Shown here: piece after piece, positions 35,978 to 45,691 of the stretch
Position numbering within the stretch: the stretch's first letter is position 1
Layout: each line of letters starts with the position of its first letter
Program-made: the position numbers and the translations under genes
The notes under the pieces: model-generated
The model's database searches: none
Told to the model about the DNA's origin: nothing
What the model saw: the letters and a program-made list of their open reading frames with translations, nothing else
DNA from: Collybiopsis luxurians FD-317 M1
Taxonomy: Eukaryota > Basidiomycota > Agaricomycetes > Agaricales > Omphalotaceae
NCBI GenBank assembly: GCA_000827265.1
Contig: KN834750.1
Coordinates: 1,837,297 to 1,901,296 of the forward strand
Direction: 5' to 3'
Length of the DNA stretch: 64,000 nucleotides

Positions 35978-36606
35978 CTCGTTGCACGTACCTGGGAAAA
36001 ATCATGAAGGAACTAAGATATATGTAAGATATGTGGATCTCGGCTGTATGGTGTATATATCGTTGAATTCCGATGATTGTGGGTGATCTTTCCGCAAGTA
36101 TGATCAATGGTGGAGCATTCAAGAAGTTTTGGACAAACGTAGTTTTCGAAGGGATCTTGATTAAGAGGGTGAGGACGTTGCTGTTGTTGGAGCTGTGAAA
36201 GATATGGTAGGGGCTTACCAGTCAATATATCTGCGAAATGACGAAGTGCTTGACGGAAAGTTATGTCGCGGTTTTCGGGGACGTGCTCTTCTAGCTTCTT
36301 CTGAAGATGGCGGGAACCGTGCTTATCCTTACAGAGAAAAGGGATTTCTTTTTCAAGGTCTTTAAGACGAGTTCCTGCGAAGCGGTTGGGTGATAACGAT
36401 GGTTTCTGGAGTCGGGTTGCGAGTTTGGTATAGAAAGCTTAACGATATTTAACTTTGAATGCATCGTGATACTTAATTTATCTGGAGCTTGCTTTGCCAG
36501 AGCATACATTTCTTCGAATAATAAGTGGTATGAGTCTGCTATACTATAAGCATTGAATAGGAACGTGATCGTGGGAACAACTTGAACTTCTCTTTACCAG
36601 ACCACC
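35978..36606. other. Intergenic, with one copy of a dispersed repeat
   Basis: No gene accepted. 36024-36091 shares about 68 bp with 38772-38841 in the same orientation. Minus-strand frames here lack any motif. Confidence 0.45.
36024..36091 (+). repeat. Dispersed repeat, copy 1
   Basis: AAGATATGTGGATCTCGGCTG ... TTCCGATGATTGTGG ... ATCTTTCCG matches the segment at 38772-38841 (AAGATATGTGTGGATTTCGG ... TTCCGATGATTATGG ... ATCTTTCCG). The two copies bracket the kinase-like gene. Confidence 0.6.
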
Positions 36607-38558
36607 ATGTCTGACCCGACAAGAAAGATCCTATGCTATATTGATTCTCCCGGAACTCCAGAAATAGATGCTGTAGAACGGCATAAACTTCCAGTAAACG
36701 GAGATTTTGAAGATTTTAGGGAGGAAATGTTTCGATCTGTCAGCGGTTCCAAAAAGCGCGGATTCCGGTCAAGTGTCAAAATCTACCTGGTGCATCTATA
36801 GCTTTCGCAACTGGAACCCATTATTAATTTTAATCTACAGGTCAAGCCCACTCCAATTGATCCCACGCAAGGGTGTAGAGCTCGTGTATTAGAGAATAAG
36901 GTCTGCCAGCTTATGGCCGTCAAAGACAAAGTCTCTATTTTGGAACCCAACGAGAACAATATTCAATTATACGTTCGATTTGAAGGTAGGTTTTTCGTCG
37001 GATTATTTCAAGTCTTTTGTTCCTTGTCTACTTTATAGATGATGAGGAATCCGACAGAAGCAACAAACGACCTCGTTTAGGTTTGTTTCGCCCACAGCGC
37101 TACTTGACGTCTACTAACTTGGTTTCATGCAACGGATGTGGGCGAAAACCAGAAGATTTACAATGCTTCGGTCAATGCGGCACAAAGCGCTGAATCTCCT
37201 TCGGGCGCGATGAAGATGTTTTCCGTGGAGCAAAAGGTACATCCAATATATATGGGCAGACCTGATTACGAGAACAGTGGACCACCCATAGCCATATTCC
37301 ACCCTGCTTTTGGGGAGTTCAAGGATGATCTTCACCTGGATATCGAACCCAGTCCTCAGCTACTTGCTCTCGCACACAAGTTCATAGTACATTCACTAGC
37401 CATTTACAGTGATGAGGGAAAACGACGAATTGCCGTCGAAGCAATCATAGGGGAGATGCTAGGCTACGCTATAACTACGGTGGTCCATGAAGACAAGTCA
37501 ACAGGGGATGGGTCAGTCGTCATAGAGGTTACTATCTCGAGCGGGAAGGTGCCGATTGAGGTTTTTCTGCTGGAGTTCGAAAATGAGTTTGGTAGTGGCG
37601 TCGGCGATCCTACAGTTCAGGCTGGACTCACCGCTCGCAAAGGGTGGGCGCAAGAGAAAGTAAGTGTTTCTTTTTGATCGGGTATTCCTGACTGACGTGT
37701 TTGATTCAGGTCAAGTCACTTCGGGATCTCTGTTGTTGTCCAGTCTTCCTGATGACAATTCCGGGGCCATATTTCATGGTCTCAGGCGCTGTGTTTGCGG
37801 AACGGTTCTTTCTGGAGCCGCTCAGTTCTCTCTATCCACTCTGGGGTTCGCTCTCATACCAAAACAAACTTGCACCGCAAGTTTTTGAAGCCCTTCGAAA
37901 AGTTCTTCAGAGCCTTACAAACTACTACCTCCAAGTTGCCACCCTTCCGCCTGGGTACCATCTAACGCGGTGCCTTCCGTACATCCCTTCCAACATTCCT
38001 CAACCCCAAGATTTTACGTTCCTTGCTCACGCTTTTTCGACACAACCTTGGCGCGCAATCTTCCATGCAACTATTGGTTCCGACCCAGTTTTTGTCAAAT
38101 ACGTTACAGCCTACGGTCAAGAGGCGCATACGCTTCTAGCTGATCACGATCTTGCTCCGAGGCTCAGGTTCTGCACCAAGATTCCTGGCGGACTCATGAT
38201 GGTTGTTATGGATTTCATTGAAGGGTTTAGTATTGTGCGGGACCATCCCGATGGACTTAATTCTGCACTTCTCGAACGTGTCCAGAAGGCCATAAATCTA
38301 CTTCATTCAAAACGCTTCGTGTTTGGTGACCTCCGAAAAGCCAATTTAATGATTCCCCAGGATAAACCACAGAAAGTATTGCTCGTAGACTTCGATTGGT
38401 GTGGGGAAGAGGGCAAGACTCGATACCCTCTATTGAATCCAGAAATCAAAGAGTGGCATCAGGAAGCCTGTCCTGGCGGCTTGATTAAATTTGAACACGA
38501 TCAATATATGCTTCAGCAATTGGGAATACAGCCCCAAACTACATCTTTCACCTCTTGA
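36607..38558 (+). CDS. Kinase-fold protein of Agaricomycete type, possibly disrupted
   Basis: Exons: 36607-36789, 36841-36985, 37039-37080, then about 37130-37659 and 37710-38558, roughly 580 aa. The N-terminus has a short charged domain and a nuclear-signal-like NKRPRL. The C-terminal third carries kinase-like motifs: a hydrophobic hinge (MMVVMDFIEGFS), a catalytic-loop variant FGDLRKANLM (HRD-like His replaced) and DFDWCG in place of DFG. Such GDLR/DFDW kinases are common in Agaricomycetes, sometimes attached to Crinkler-like headers; no clear Crinkler header is seen here. The third intron lacks an AG at the expected place: after a good branch site (CTACTAAC) the sequence is TTTCATGCAACG where TTTCAGCAACG would keep frame. 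So the gene may be broken, or the assembly may have one extra base. Confidence 0.6.
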
Positions 38559-39366
38559 ACATTTCGTTTCCGTTCCGAAGTTACCGTCTTCTGCCTACCA
38601 TACACCTCCCCTCTACGATACATCTCCCCTGGACTTGTTTTCTGGAGTTGCTATGTATCTTGTTTATGTTGGCGCATCTTACCTCCCCGTAGTTCTGTTG
38701 TGTGCTGTATCCGGCGTCTTGATGATTGAATTGACGTATGACTAAATTGACTTTGGAAAAATACAATCTATCAAGATATGTGTGGATTTCGGTTGTATAC
38801 TGTGTTTCGTCGAGTTCCGATGATTATGGCCAATCTTTCCGGCCGGCGCTCGCTAAGAAAACTCAGTTTTAAGTACAGAACACTGCATTTACCAAGTCCA
38901 AGTCATATTTTTGAGGTAATGTTATGTTGGTTGATCCAGACATGCCCACTGCGCGCCTCTGTTCATGTTTGGTCCATGTGTGGGGAGACAGCGTGGCTGC
39001 AGGATCTCAGTGATCATGATGGCGTTTTACCCAGTTGCTCTTGTGGGTGAAAGATGAATGCCAGAGTTTTATCAGAGTTTGAACTTCAGATTTGCAAACT
39101 TGATAATGCATATAAGCCCATCCAGCATCACTGAAAAATTCGGTGGACCAGTTGAATCTTGATTTTTCCGCTTTTGGAATATATGTATGACTGTGCTTGG
39201 AATACGTGATTGTTGTCTGCTTCTTGGGAAATACCGTTGAGATCATGCTTAGTATAAAGTTGATGCCGGCATCTGTCTTTCAATGAATCAATCTATGTGG
39301 GACTCCTAGGGAAGAAGCTGTCACGATGTGACAACCACACTTTGAACCCGAACTTCCATCATTGCC
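38559..39366. other. Intergenic, second dispersed-repeat copy
   Basis: No gene seen. 38772-38841 repeats the segment at 36024-36091. From about 39050 the sequence becomes AT-rich, marking the edge of the NLR-bearing segment. Confidence 0.45.
38772..38841 (+). repeat. Dispersed repeat, copy 2
   Basis: Diverged second copy of the 68-bp segment at 36024-36091. Confidence 0.6.
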
Positions 39367-42300
39367 ATGTTCAGAGAATCTCATCATTTTTCTATCTACG
39401 GTGGCCAGTTCATTTATAATGCCACCACTAGGACACATACTAATACCGCTCAAAATCCCACAATAACATACGAGTCAGTGGTTTCAATACTATTCATTAA
39501 ATCATGTGCTGATGAACATACAGGCAGATCAAATTGAAAACTCCAATTGCTCCCAGTGTCTTCACTGGAAGGGACAATTTAAGGGCAGAAGCTATTGACT
39601 ATCTGTGTCAGAAAGGTCAACCAGCCCATTTGGCTCTTTTGGGAGCCGGTGGAGTGGGGAAAACAGCATTGGCTTTGCATATTCTCAAGGATAAAAGAAT
39701 CAAGCAAAAATTCAAGGATGAAATTTACTTCATCCCTTGTGAGATGTGCCCAGATGCTGCCAGCTTCATTCAAATATTGATTCAGACATTGGGGCTTCTG
39801 ATTCCAGAAGGAATGACTGGATATGAAGTATTGCAGACATTTCTTGCATCTGTTTCAGGATATGTCTTGCTTGTACTGGACAGCCTTGAAACACCATGGA
39901 ATATGGCAGGTGATCAGATTGCTGCTCAAAACATAATTGGTTATGTCCTGGACCGGACAAAGATGTATGTGATTTTAACCATGAGAGCCGCAGATGGTCC
40001 AGGAACCAAGAAATGGATCAAACTTGGGGGAAAGTCCGGATTACCTCCATTGAATCTAGCTGCAGCAAGAGAGGCTTTCATCTTAATTTCCAATTCCCAA
40101 AATGAAAATATTAAAACTTTGGATTGGATCTTGAAAGAGTTGGATTGTATGCCTCTTGCCATTCTCTTGATTGCACAACTCAGGAGGAAACAGCTGACCT
40201 TGGAATTTTTGGTTAAGAAGTGGAAACATCACAAGACAGCCATGTTAAATAATGGTGAAAAAGAGAGCCGATTGACCAGTGTGGAAATTTCAATTGACTT
40301 GTCACTTCAAATACTGGAAAATCAGAATGCTGAATGCACAAAATTACTGCCAATTTTATCATATCTTCCAAATGGATTACCAATGTGGCAGGAACAGTTT
40401 GAAAGGCTGTTTCTTGCATATGATAATGCTACAGGAATGTCAGTGACTAAACTTATTGACATTGCTTTAGTCTATCAAGAAAGTGGGACATTAAAAATGC
40501 TTTCACCAATACGAGAATATTTACAGAAGAGATACCCTGCGCAAGAAGAGCACCTCAGTCAAATGGAAGAATATTATAGCCAACTACTGAAAGAATATGA
40601 ATCACAGGGAACCAATGGCCAGTATACTGTTGAGTTGCACATTGCAAACATTATAAAGGTACTTGGAGCTCAGATACAGAGGAAATCCAGTGGTACATAT
40701 TTAGGTTCATATGAATCAGTCTTTGCCTATAGTAAATTTTTTCCAATGACACTATCATTGCTTGATCTTGCTTTAGGGCAACAGTGGTTTATGCAACACA
40801 ACAGACAAATAGAACTGAGATTCCAAAAAGAGCAGATGTTGACATGGATGGGTTTTTATGAGGAAGGAAGAATAGAATTAGAAAAGACACAAATTATTCT
40901 GAATGACAGGGATGTGCACATTCCTAAAGAGAAGAAAATAAGATTCGAGAGTGAGTGTTTTCAGAAAATGGGACATATTTTGCAGATGGAAGATAGATAT
41001 GCAGAAGCCAGAACAATGCTTCTGAAGGCAAAGGCTGCATATGAATGTATTGGAGACCAACTTGGCGCTGCACAGTGTCTTCAACATTTGGGTAATATTT
41101 CAAAGATGGAAAGTAAATATGCTGAAGCCAGAACAATGCTTCTACAGGCAAGTGCTATATTTGCAAACCTCGGGGACCAGCTTGGCACTGCACAGTGTTT
41201 TCGAAGATTGGGTGCCATTTCTCAAATGGAAGGTAGATATGCAGAAGCCAAAACAATGTTTTCGGAGGCAAAGACTGTATTTCAAGGCATTGGAGACCAA
41301 CTCGGTGCTGTGCAGTGTCTTTGAAGTCTGGGTACTGTTGCTTGGATGGAAAGTAAATTCAGTGAAGCCAGAACAATGCTTTTAGAGGCAAAAACTGCAT
41401 TTGAACAGATCGGGGACCAATTTGGTCCTGCAGTGTCTTTTAAGTTTGGGTAATATTTCTGGAATGGAAAATAAATGTGCTGAAACTAGGACAATGCTTC
41501 TGGAGGCAAAGATTGTATTTGAAAATGTTGGAAACCGACTTGGTACTGCACAATGTCTTCAAAGGTTGGGTGATGTTTTTCAAATGGAAAGTAAAAGTGT
41601 AGAAGCTAAAACATTGATTTTGAAGGCAAAGGCCATGTTTGAAAACATTGGAGGTGAGCTTGGTGTTGCACAGTGCCTTCAAAGCTTGGGCAACACTTCT
41701 CGGATGGAAAGTAAACATAATGAGGCCAGATCTATGCTTCTAGAGGCAAAAGCTACATTTGAAAAAGTTGGGTACCAACTCGGTGCAGCACAGTGTCTTC
41801 TGAGGCTGGGGGATATTTCTCGGATAGAAAGTAAATATGCCGCAGCCAGAACAACACTTGGGGAGGCAAAAAGTACTTTTGAAAATATAGGAGACCAACT
41901 TGGTGCTGCACAGTGTCTTCAGAGGTTTGGAAACATTTTTCAGATGGAAAGCAAATATACTGAAGCCAGGGCAATGCTTCTAGAAGCAAAATTAACCTTT
42001 GAAAATTTGGATACCAACTTGGAGCTGCACAGTGTCTTCAAAGTTTGAGCAATATCTCTCAGATGGAAGGCCACTATGCTGAAGCTAGATCCATTCTTCT
42101 AGAGGCAAAAACTGCATTTGCAATCATTGGGAGTCAACTTGGCACTGCACAGTGTCTTCAAAGTTTGGGTGACATTTCTGTAATGGAAGGGAAATGCGCA
42201 GAAGCCAGAATAATGCTTTTGGAGGCAAAGGTTGCATTTAAAACCCTTGGGAACCAGTTGGGTGCTGCACAGTGTCTTCGAAGCTTAGGTGATATATCTC

Positions 42301-42716
42301 ACCTGGAAGTTGACTATCCTGGAGCCAGAAAAATACTTCTGGAGGCAAAGGCTGCATTTGAAACCACTGGGAACCAACTCGGCACTGTGCAATGTCTCCA
42401 AGGCTTGGGTGATATTTTCCGAAAGGAAAAAAAATATACTGAAGGTAGAACAATACTTCTGCAGGCAAGGAAAGAATTTGAAGATATTGGGCATCAACTG
42501 GGTGCAGCACAGTGCCTTCAAAGTCTGGGGGATATATTATTTATGGAAATTAAATATGCTGAGACAAGGGTAGTGCTCTCTGAGGCAAAGGTTGCATTTG
42601 AAACAATTGGGAACCAACTGGGTGCTTGGCGATGTCTGCAAAGCTTAGCTAAGCTGTCTGAAATGGAATCATCTACAAAAAGAACTTGGTATCCAGGCTT
42701 ATGCCTAATATCCTGA
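39367..42716 (+). pseudogene. NB-ARC/TPR NLR-like gene, broken by one stop and two frameshifts
   Basis: Exon 1 (39367-39473) joins exon 2 (from 39524). The N-terminus MFRESHHFSIYGGQFIYNA is the short header seen on many Agaricomycete STAND proteins. VFTGRDNLRAEAIDYL starts the NB-ARC: Walker A GAGGVGKTALAL (about residue 77), Walker B YVLLVLDSLE and a winged-helix-like segment. From about residue 515 follow roughly 14 TPR-like repeats of exactly 40 residues (120 nt), consensus MESKYAEARTMLLEAK then GDQLGAAQCLQSLG. TGA at 41322-41324 ends the frame after 635 residues. A 2-nt loss near 41433 (TGCAGTG instead of TGCACAGTG) and a 1-nt loss near 42007 shift it again; the array then runs to 42716. 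Family role: oligomerising sensors in fungal incompatibility and defence. It is AT-rich and nearly intronless, unlike its neighbours. A truncated product is still possible. Confidence 0.8.
40960..42690 (+). repeat. Array of about 14 repeats of 120 bp (TPR coding)
   Basis: Tandem 120-bp units with high mutual identity (TGCACAGTGTCTTCAAAG recurs in most), encoding 40-residue TPR-like units of the NLR-like gene. Confidence 0.85.
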
Positions 42717-43267
42717 GCATTTCTCATGACATAGCTACTCTCTAACAGCTACTCTTTGCCGGATTCCAAGTCAGTCGATAACAGTTGCTGTTTCATGTGA
42801 GTAACGGATATATGCCATTAAAAGCAATTGATTTGAATATGTCTTCAATGCAGATTGTTATAGGACTTAATAAGAAACTTTCTGAAGCAGTTAAATCACT
42901 ATTAGTAGTATTTATTTGCATTGATTGCACTTTCAGGTATGTCCCGTGGGGGGAACAAAAATAAATCAGTCCTCAGTCAAGTTACTTGACTAAGGCAGCT
43001 AACAATAGTACTAACATGCAAACTGTGTATGTAAGTACTACTATAGGGTCTGAGTGAACTTACCCATCACTTCTTAGGGGAAATAAACCTGACAGCGAAA
43101 CAGCCAAATTTGGCTTGGAATCTCATGATAGAAGTCGAGCTGCATAAGCACACTGATAAATTCATCGCGTAGATTACCTCCAAGAGTCTGACCATTGTAC
43201 TGTATAGAATGAAGCCCTAAGTATCTCATCCGCAACCCCGTAATCACCAAAGCCCGCCCTACCATTG
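42717..43267. other. AT-rich intergenic
   Basis: No gene seen. A short perfect hairpin, AGTCAAG-TTA-CTTGACT, lies near 42976. Confidence 0.45.
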
Positions 43268-43693
43268 TCACCTGCCTCCACTTCCACCGTTTCTTGCAAT
43301 TAACCCGATCCTAGCAGCCAGCTGCCTCGCGTGCATAGCATGTCGTCTCCGGGACCTGATGTACACGACCAAGATTGCACCAATAGCAAACAACAGATTA
43401 CACGCGACAAATTCGTAGAAATCTGCGCGCTCTTGAGATATAATGCGGCCGCATGATTCCCATGCCGGTGTTTCGCCTATTGAAAGTGAAGGACGGGAGT
43501 TGGGGTTGGTATGCGGATTGGAAGAGTGGGGATGATCGGATAATGGGACGGGGTTGTGGTGGTCTGTGTCCTGGTGCGGCGGCGGTGGGGGTGCAGGTAA
43601 AGGAAAACGAAGAATTTTGTGGGCGTGGGGTCTGTGTCGTGAACTAGGTGAAAATGAGGTGGACGAAGTAGTGGCATTTTGACAGTGCATCAA
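43268..43693 (-). CDS. Small single-pass membrane protein, hypothetical
   Basis: A 141-aa intronless frame. The first 75 residues are low-complexity, rich in Pro, His and Ser (for example LPAPPPPPHQD). Then comes one clear transmembrane helix, FVACNLLFAIGAILVVYI, followed by a strongly basic RSRRRHAMHARQLAAR tail that would be cytosolic. No family is recognised. The Pro/His-rich part could be chance sequence opposite a G-rich strand, so the real start might be inside, just before ISQERADFYEF. It lies between the NLR-like gene and SRP19 without functional link. Confidence 0.4.
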   Translation of the reverse strand: MMHCQNATTSSTSFSPSSRHRPHAHKILRFPLPAPPPPPHQDTDHHNPVPLSDHPHSSNPHTNPNSRPSLSIGETPAWESCGRIISQERADFYEFVACNLLFAIGAILVVYIRSRRRHAMHARQLAARIGLIARNGGSGGR

Positions 43694-44025
43694 TCGACGG
43701 TTTCCGAACGGTTGACAAAAGGGCTTGTCGAGCTGGATGTATCTCAGTAAAATTGCCAGTAAACAGGCGAGAAAAATACCTCATCGGGCGGACAAGGTTC
43801 GCAAACGCCAAATGGCGTACATATCAGTTCCTGGTGGGTGTCATTGGGGCTATCTGCGGCAATCGCGAGGGTAAGCATCCATATTAGAATTCTAAAAGGG
43901 CTAGTCAGTATTAGAACTGATGATATAAAGTAATTTGTACATTGCGGATCTGAGTATCATGAAGGTCGTAGGTTGAATTGTGTGCGTGGGAGAAACACGC
44001 TTTACCTTCTTACCGTTATACCACA
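43694..44025. promoter_or_regulatory. Upstream region of SRP19
   Basis: About 330 bp without a gene; presumed promoter of SRP19 and possibly of the small membrane protein. No TATA box stands out. Confidence 0.35.
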
Positions 44026-45112
44026 ATGTCCAGAAAAGCTGTACTGGTTGAAGACGAATTCGACGACGATACAGACCTTCCTTTACCCAATCGTTCGTTG
44101 CCTAATACAGGCGCAAAAGGTCCTCTGTTACAGGAAATCGATTCCGACGACGATTCAGATGATCTGGACTTGAATACCTCACAGCGAGCCGGTCCCGCTT
44201 CTCCCCCTGCCTCTCGTCCCCAGTTCAGACCGGACAGCGCGAGCCAATTGCCAAAGAATACGGTTACGGATATTACACCCTATAAATCGTACGTTGACGA
44301 TTCCGTCTCTCTGAAATTTGGCTTGAAATTTTTTATCCGTTCATTCAGATGGACGTGTATATATCCTATCTACATCGACGCAAAGCGCCCTTACGGTAGA
44401 GGTCAAAGAAGAGTGGAAAGGGCAAAGAGTATTTGGTGGCCTCTCAGCAAAGATATTGCAGAAGCTACCAACAGGCTCGGTCTTGGTACTCTGCACGAAG
44501 TGGGCAAAATCCATCCACGAGATTGGGAGAACCCAGGCCGGGTAAGGGTTCAGTGGAAGAAGGAAGGCAGGTTCATGAATCCTGCAATAAAAACCAGTTG
44601 GGTTCTTCTTATCGTTTCATTGACAAACCCTTGACTCGTTCGTCACAGAGAGACAACTACTCGAAATGATAAGCCTACAGATTCAACATCTGAAACCGGA
44701 GAATATCCCTCGGCCTCCATATTCCACGTCTGCTGCTCCGAGTAATACTACGTCATCTTCGTCCCCTGCTGTTGCAGCTTCATCGTCAATATCAACATCA
44801 TCCAACAAGGGCAAGGCACCTGCAACTACGAAATCTAAATCCCCTATCGCCGCGCCTCCCCAACCAAAGAAGATGGGCGGACGTCAATTACCTGTCCCTC
44901 CAGAACCTACACCATCTCTCGCTGCCCGCGTGTCGCCTTATTCGCCGGCGCTGTCCACCGGTGTGCTTATCGAGACGGTGAAAGCGGGCATGAATGCTTC
45001 CGATAGTAATGCAGGTGGGGCTGGTGGTCCCGGCGGTGCTGGTGCTAGTCCGTTCGGTGCCCCCGCTGGTCCGCAGAAGGGGAAGAGAAAGGTTGTAAGG
45101 GTTAGAGGGTAG
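44026..45112 (+). CDS. SEC65: Signal recognition particle 19-kDa subunit (SRP19/Sec65)
   Basis: Three exons (44026-44288, 44349-44596, 44649-45112) encode 324 aa. After an acidic, Ser/Asp-rich N-terminal extension (about 85 residues) the SRP19 core is plain: WTCIYPIYIDAKRPYGRGQR, then KDIAEA and a VGKIHPRDWENPGRVRVQWK block. The C-terminus is a long Ser/Ala/Pro/Gly linker ending in basic KGKRKVVRVRG, as in yeast Sec65, where basic tails occur. SRP19 binds SRP RNA helix 6/8 and lets SRP54 join, in the nucleolus and cytosol, enabling co-translational targeting to the ER. The core length matches the family; both extensions are typical of fungi. Confidence 0.92.
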
Positions 45113-45691
45113 TTAAGTTATGCTGTTGCGTGTAAGCTGATAGTAGGAAGAAATCAAGTATCAAGAATTGTTCATTTTTATTAACACGCCCCCACCCCCN
45201 NNNNNNNNNNNNNNNNNNNNNNNNNNNNNNNNNNNNNNNNNNNNNNNNNNNNNNNNNNNNNNNNNNNNNNNNNNNNNNNNNNNNNNNNNNNNNNNNNNNN
45301 NNNNNNNNNNNNNNNNNNNNNNNNNNNNNNNNNNNNNNNNNNNNNNNNNNNNNNNNNNNNNNNNNNNNNNNNNNNNNNNNNNNNNNNNNNNNNNNNNNNN
45401 NNNNNNCCCCCCCCCCCCCCCCCCCTAAGTCTAAGAATGGATATTTAAAATATACATGCAGGTGAGTACGATACAGTAGATTGCGAGTGAAAGCCGACGA
45501 GTGGCATGAGCGATGCGAACAGTGAAAAGAAACCGTAAAGAGAAAACCAGAAAGCCCAAGACGTTTCGTATATGTCTACTTGGTGTGAATGCAATGCAGC
45601 GAAAAGACCTGAAGAAAATAAAAACAAAGTAAACCCAAACATTTCACCATTTCGAGACCACCAAGACTGTCCTCCACATGCACTTGACCTC
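45113..45691. other. Assembly gap in poly-C and convergent 3' region
   Basis: Unknown bases run from 45200 to 45406, preceded by CCCCCACCCCC and followed by about 19 C residues to 45425. The flanks are the convergent 3' ends of SRP19 and the carboxylesterase. No gene is seen. Confidence 0.85.
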
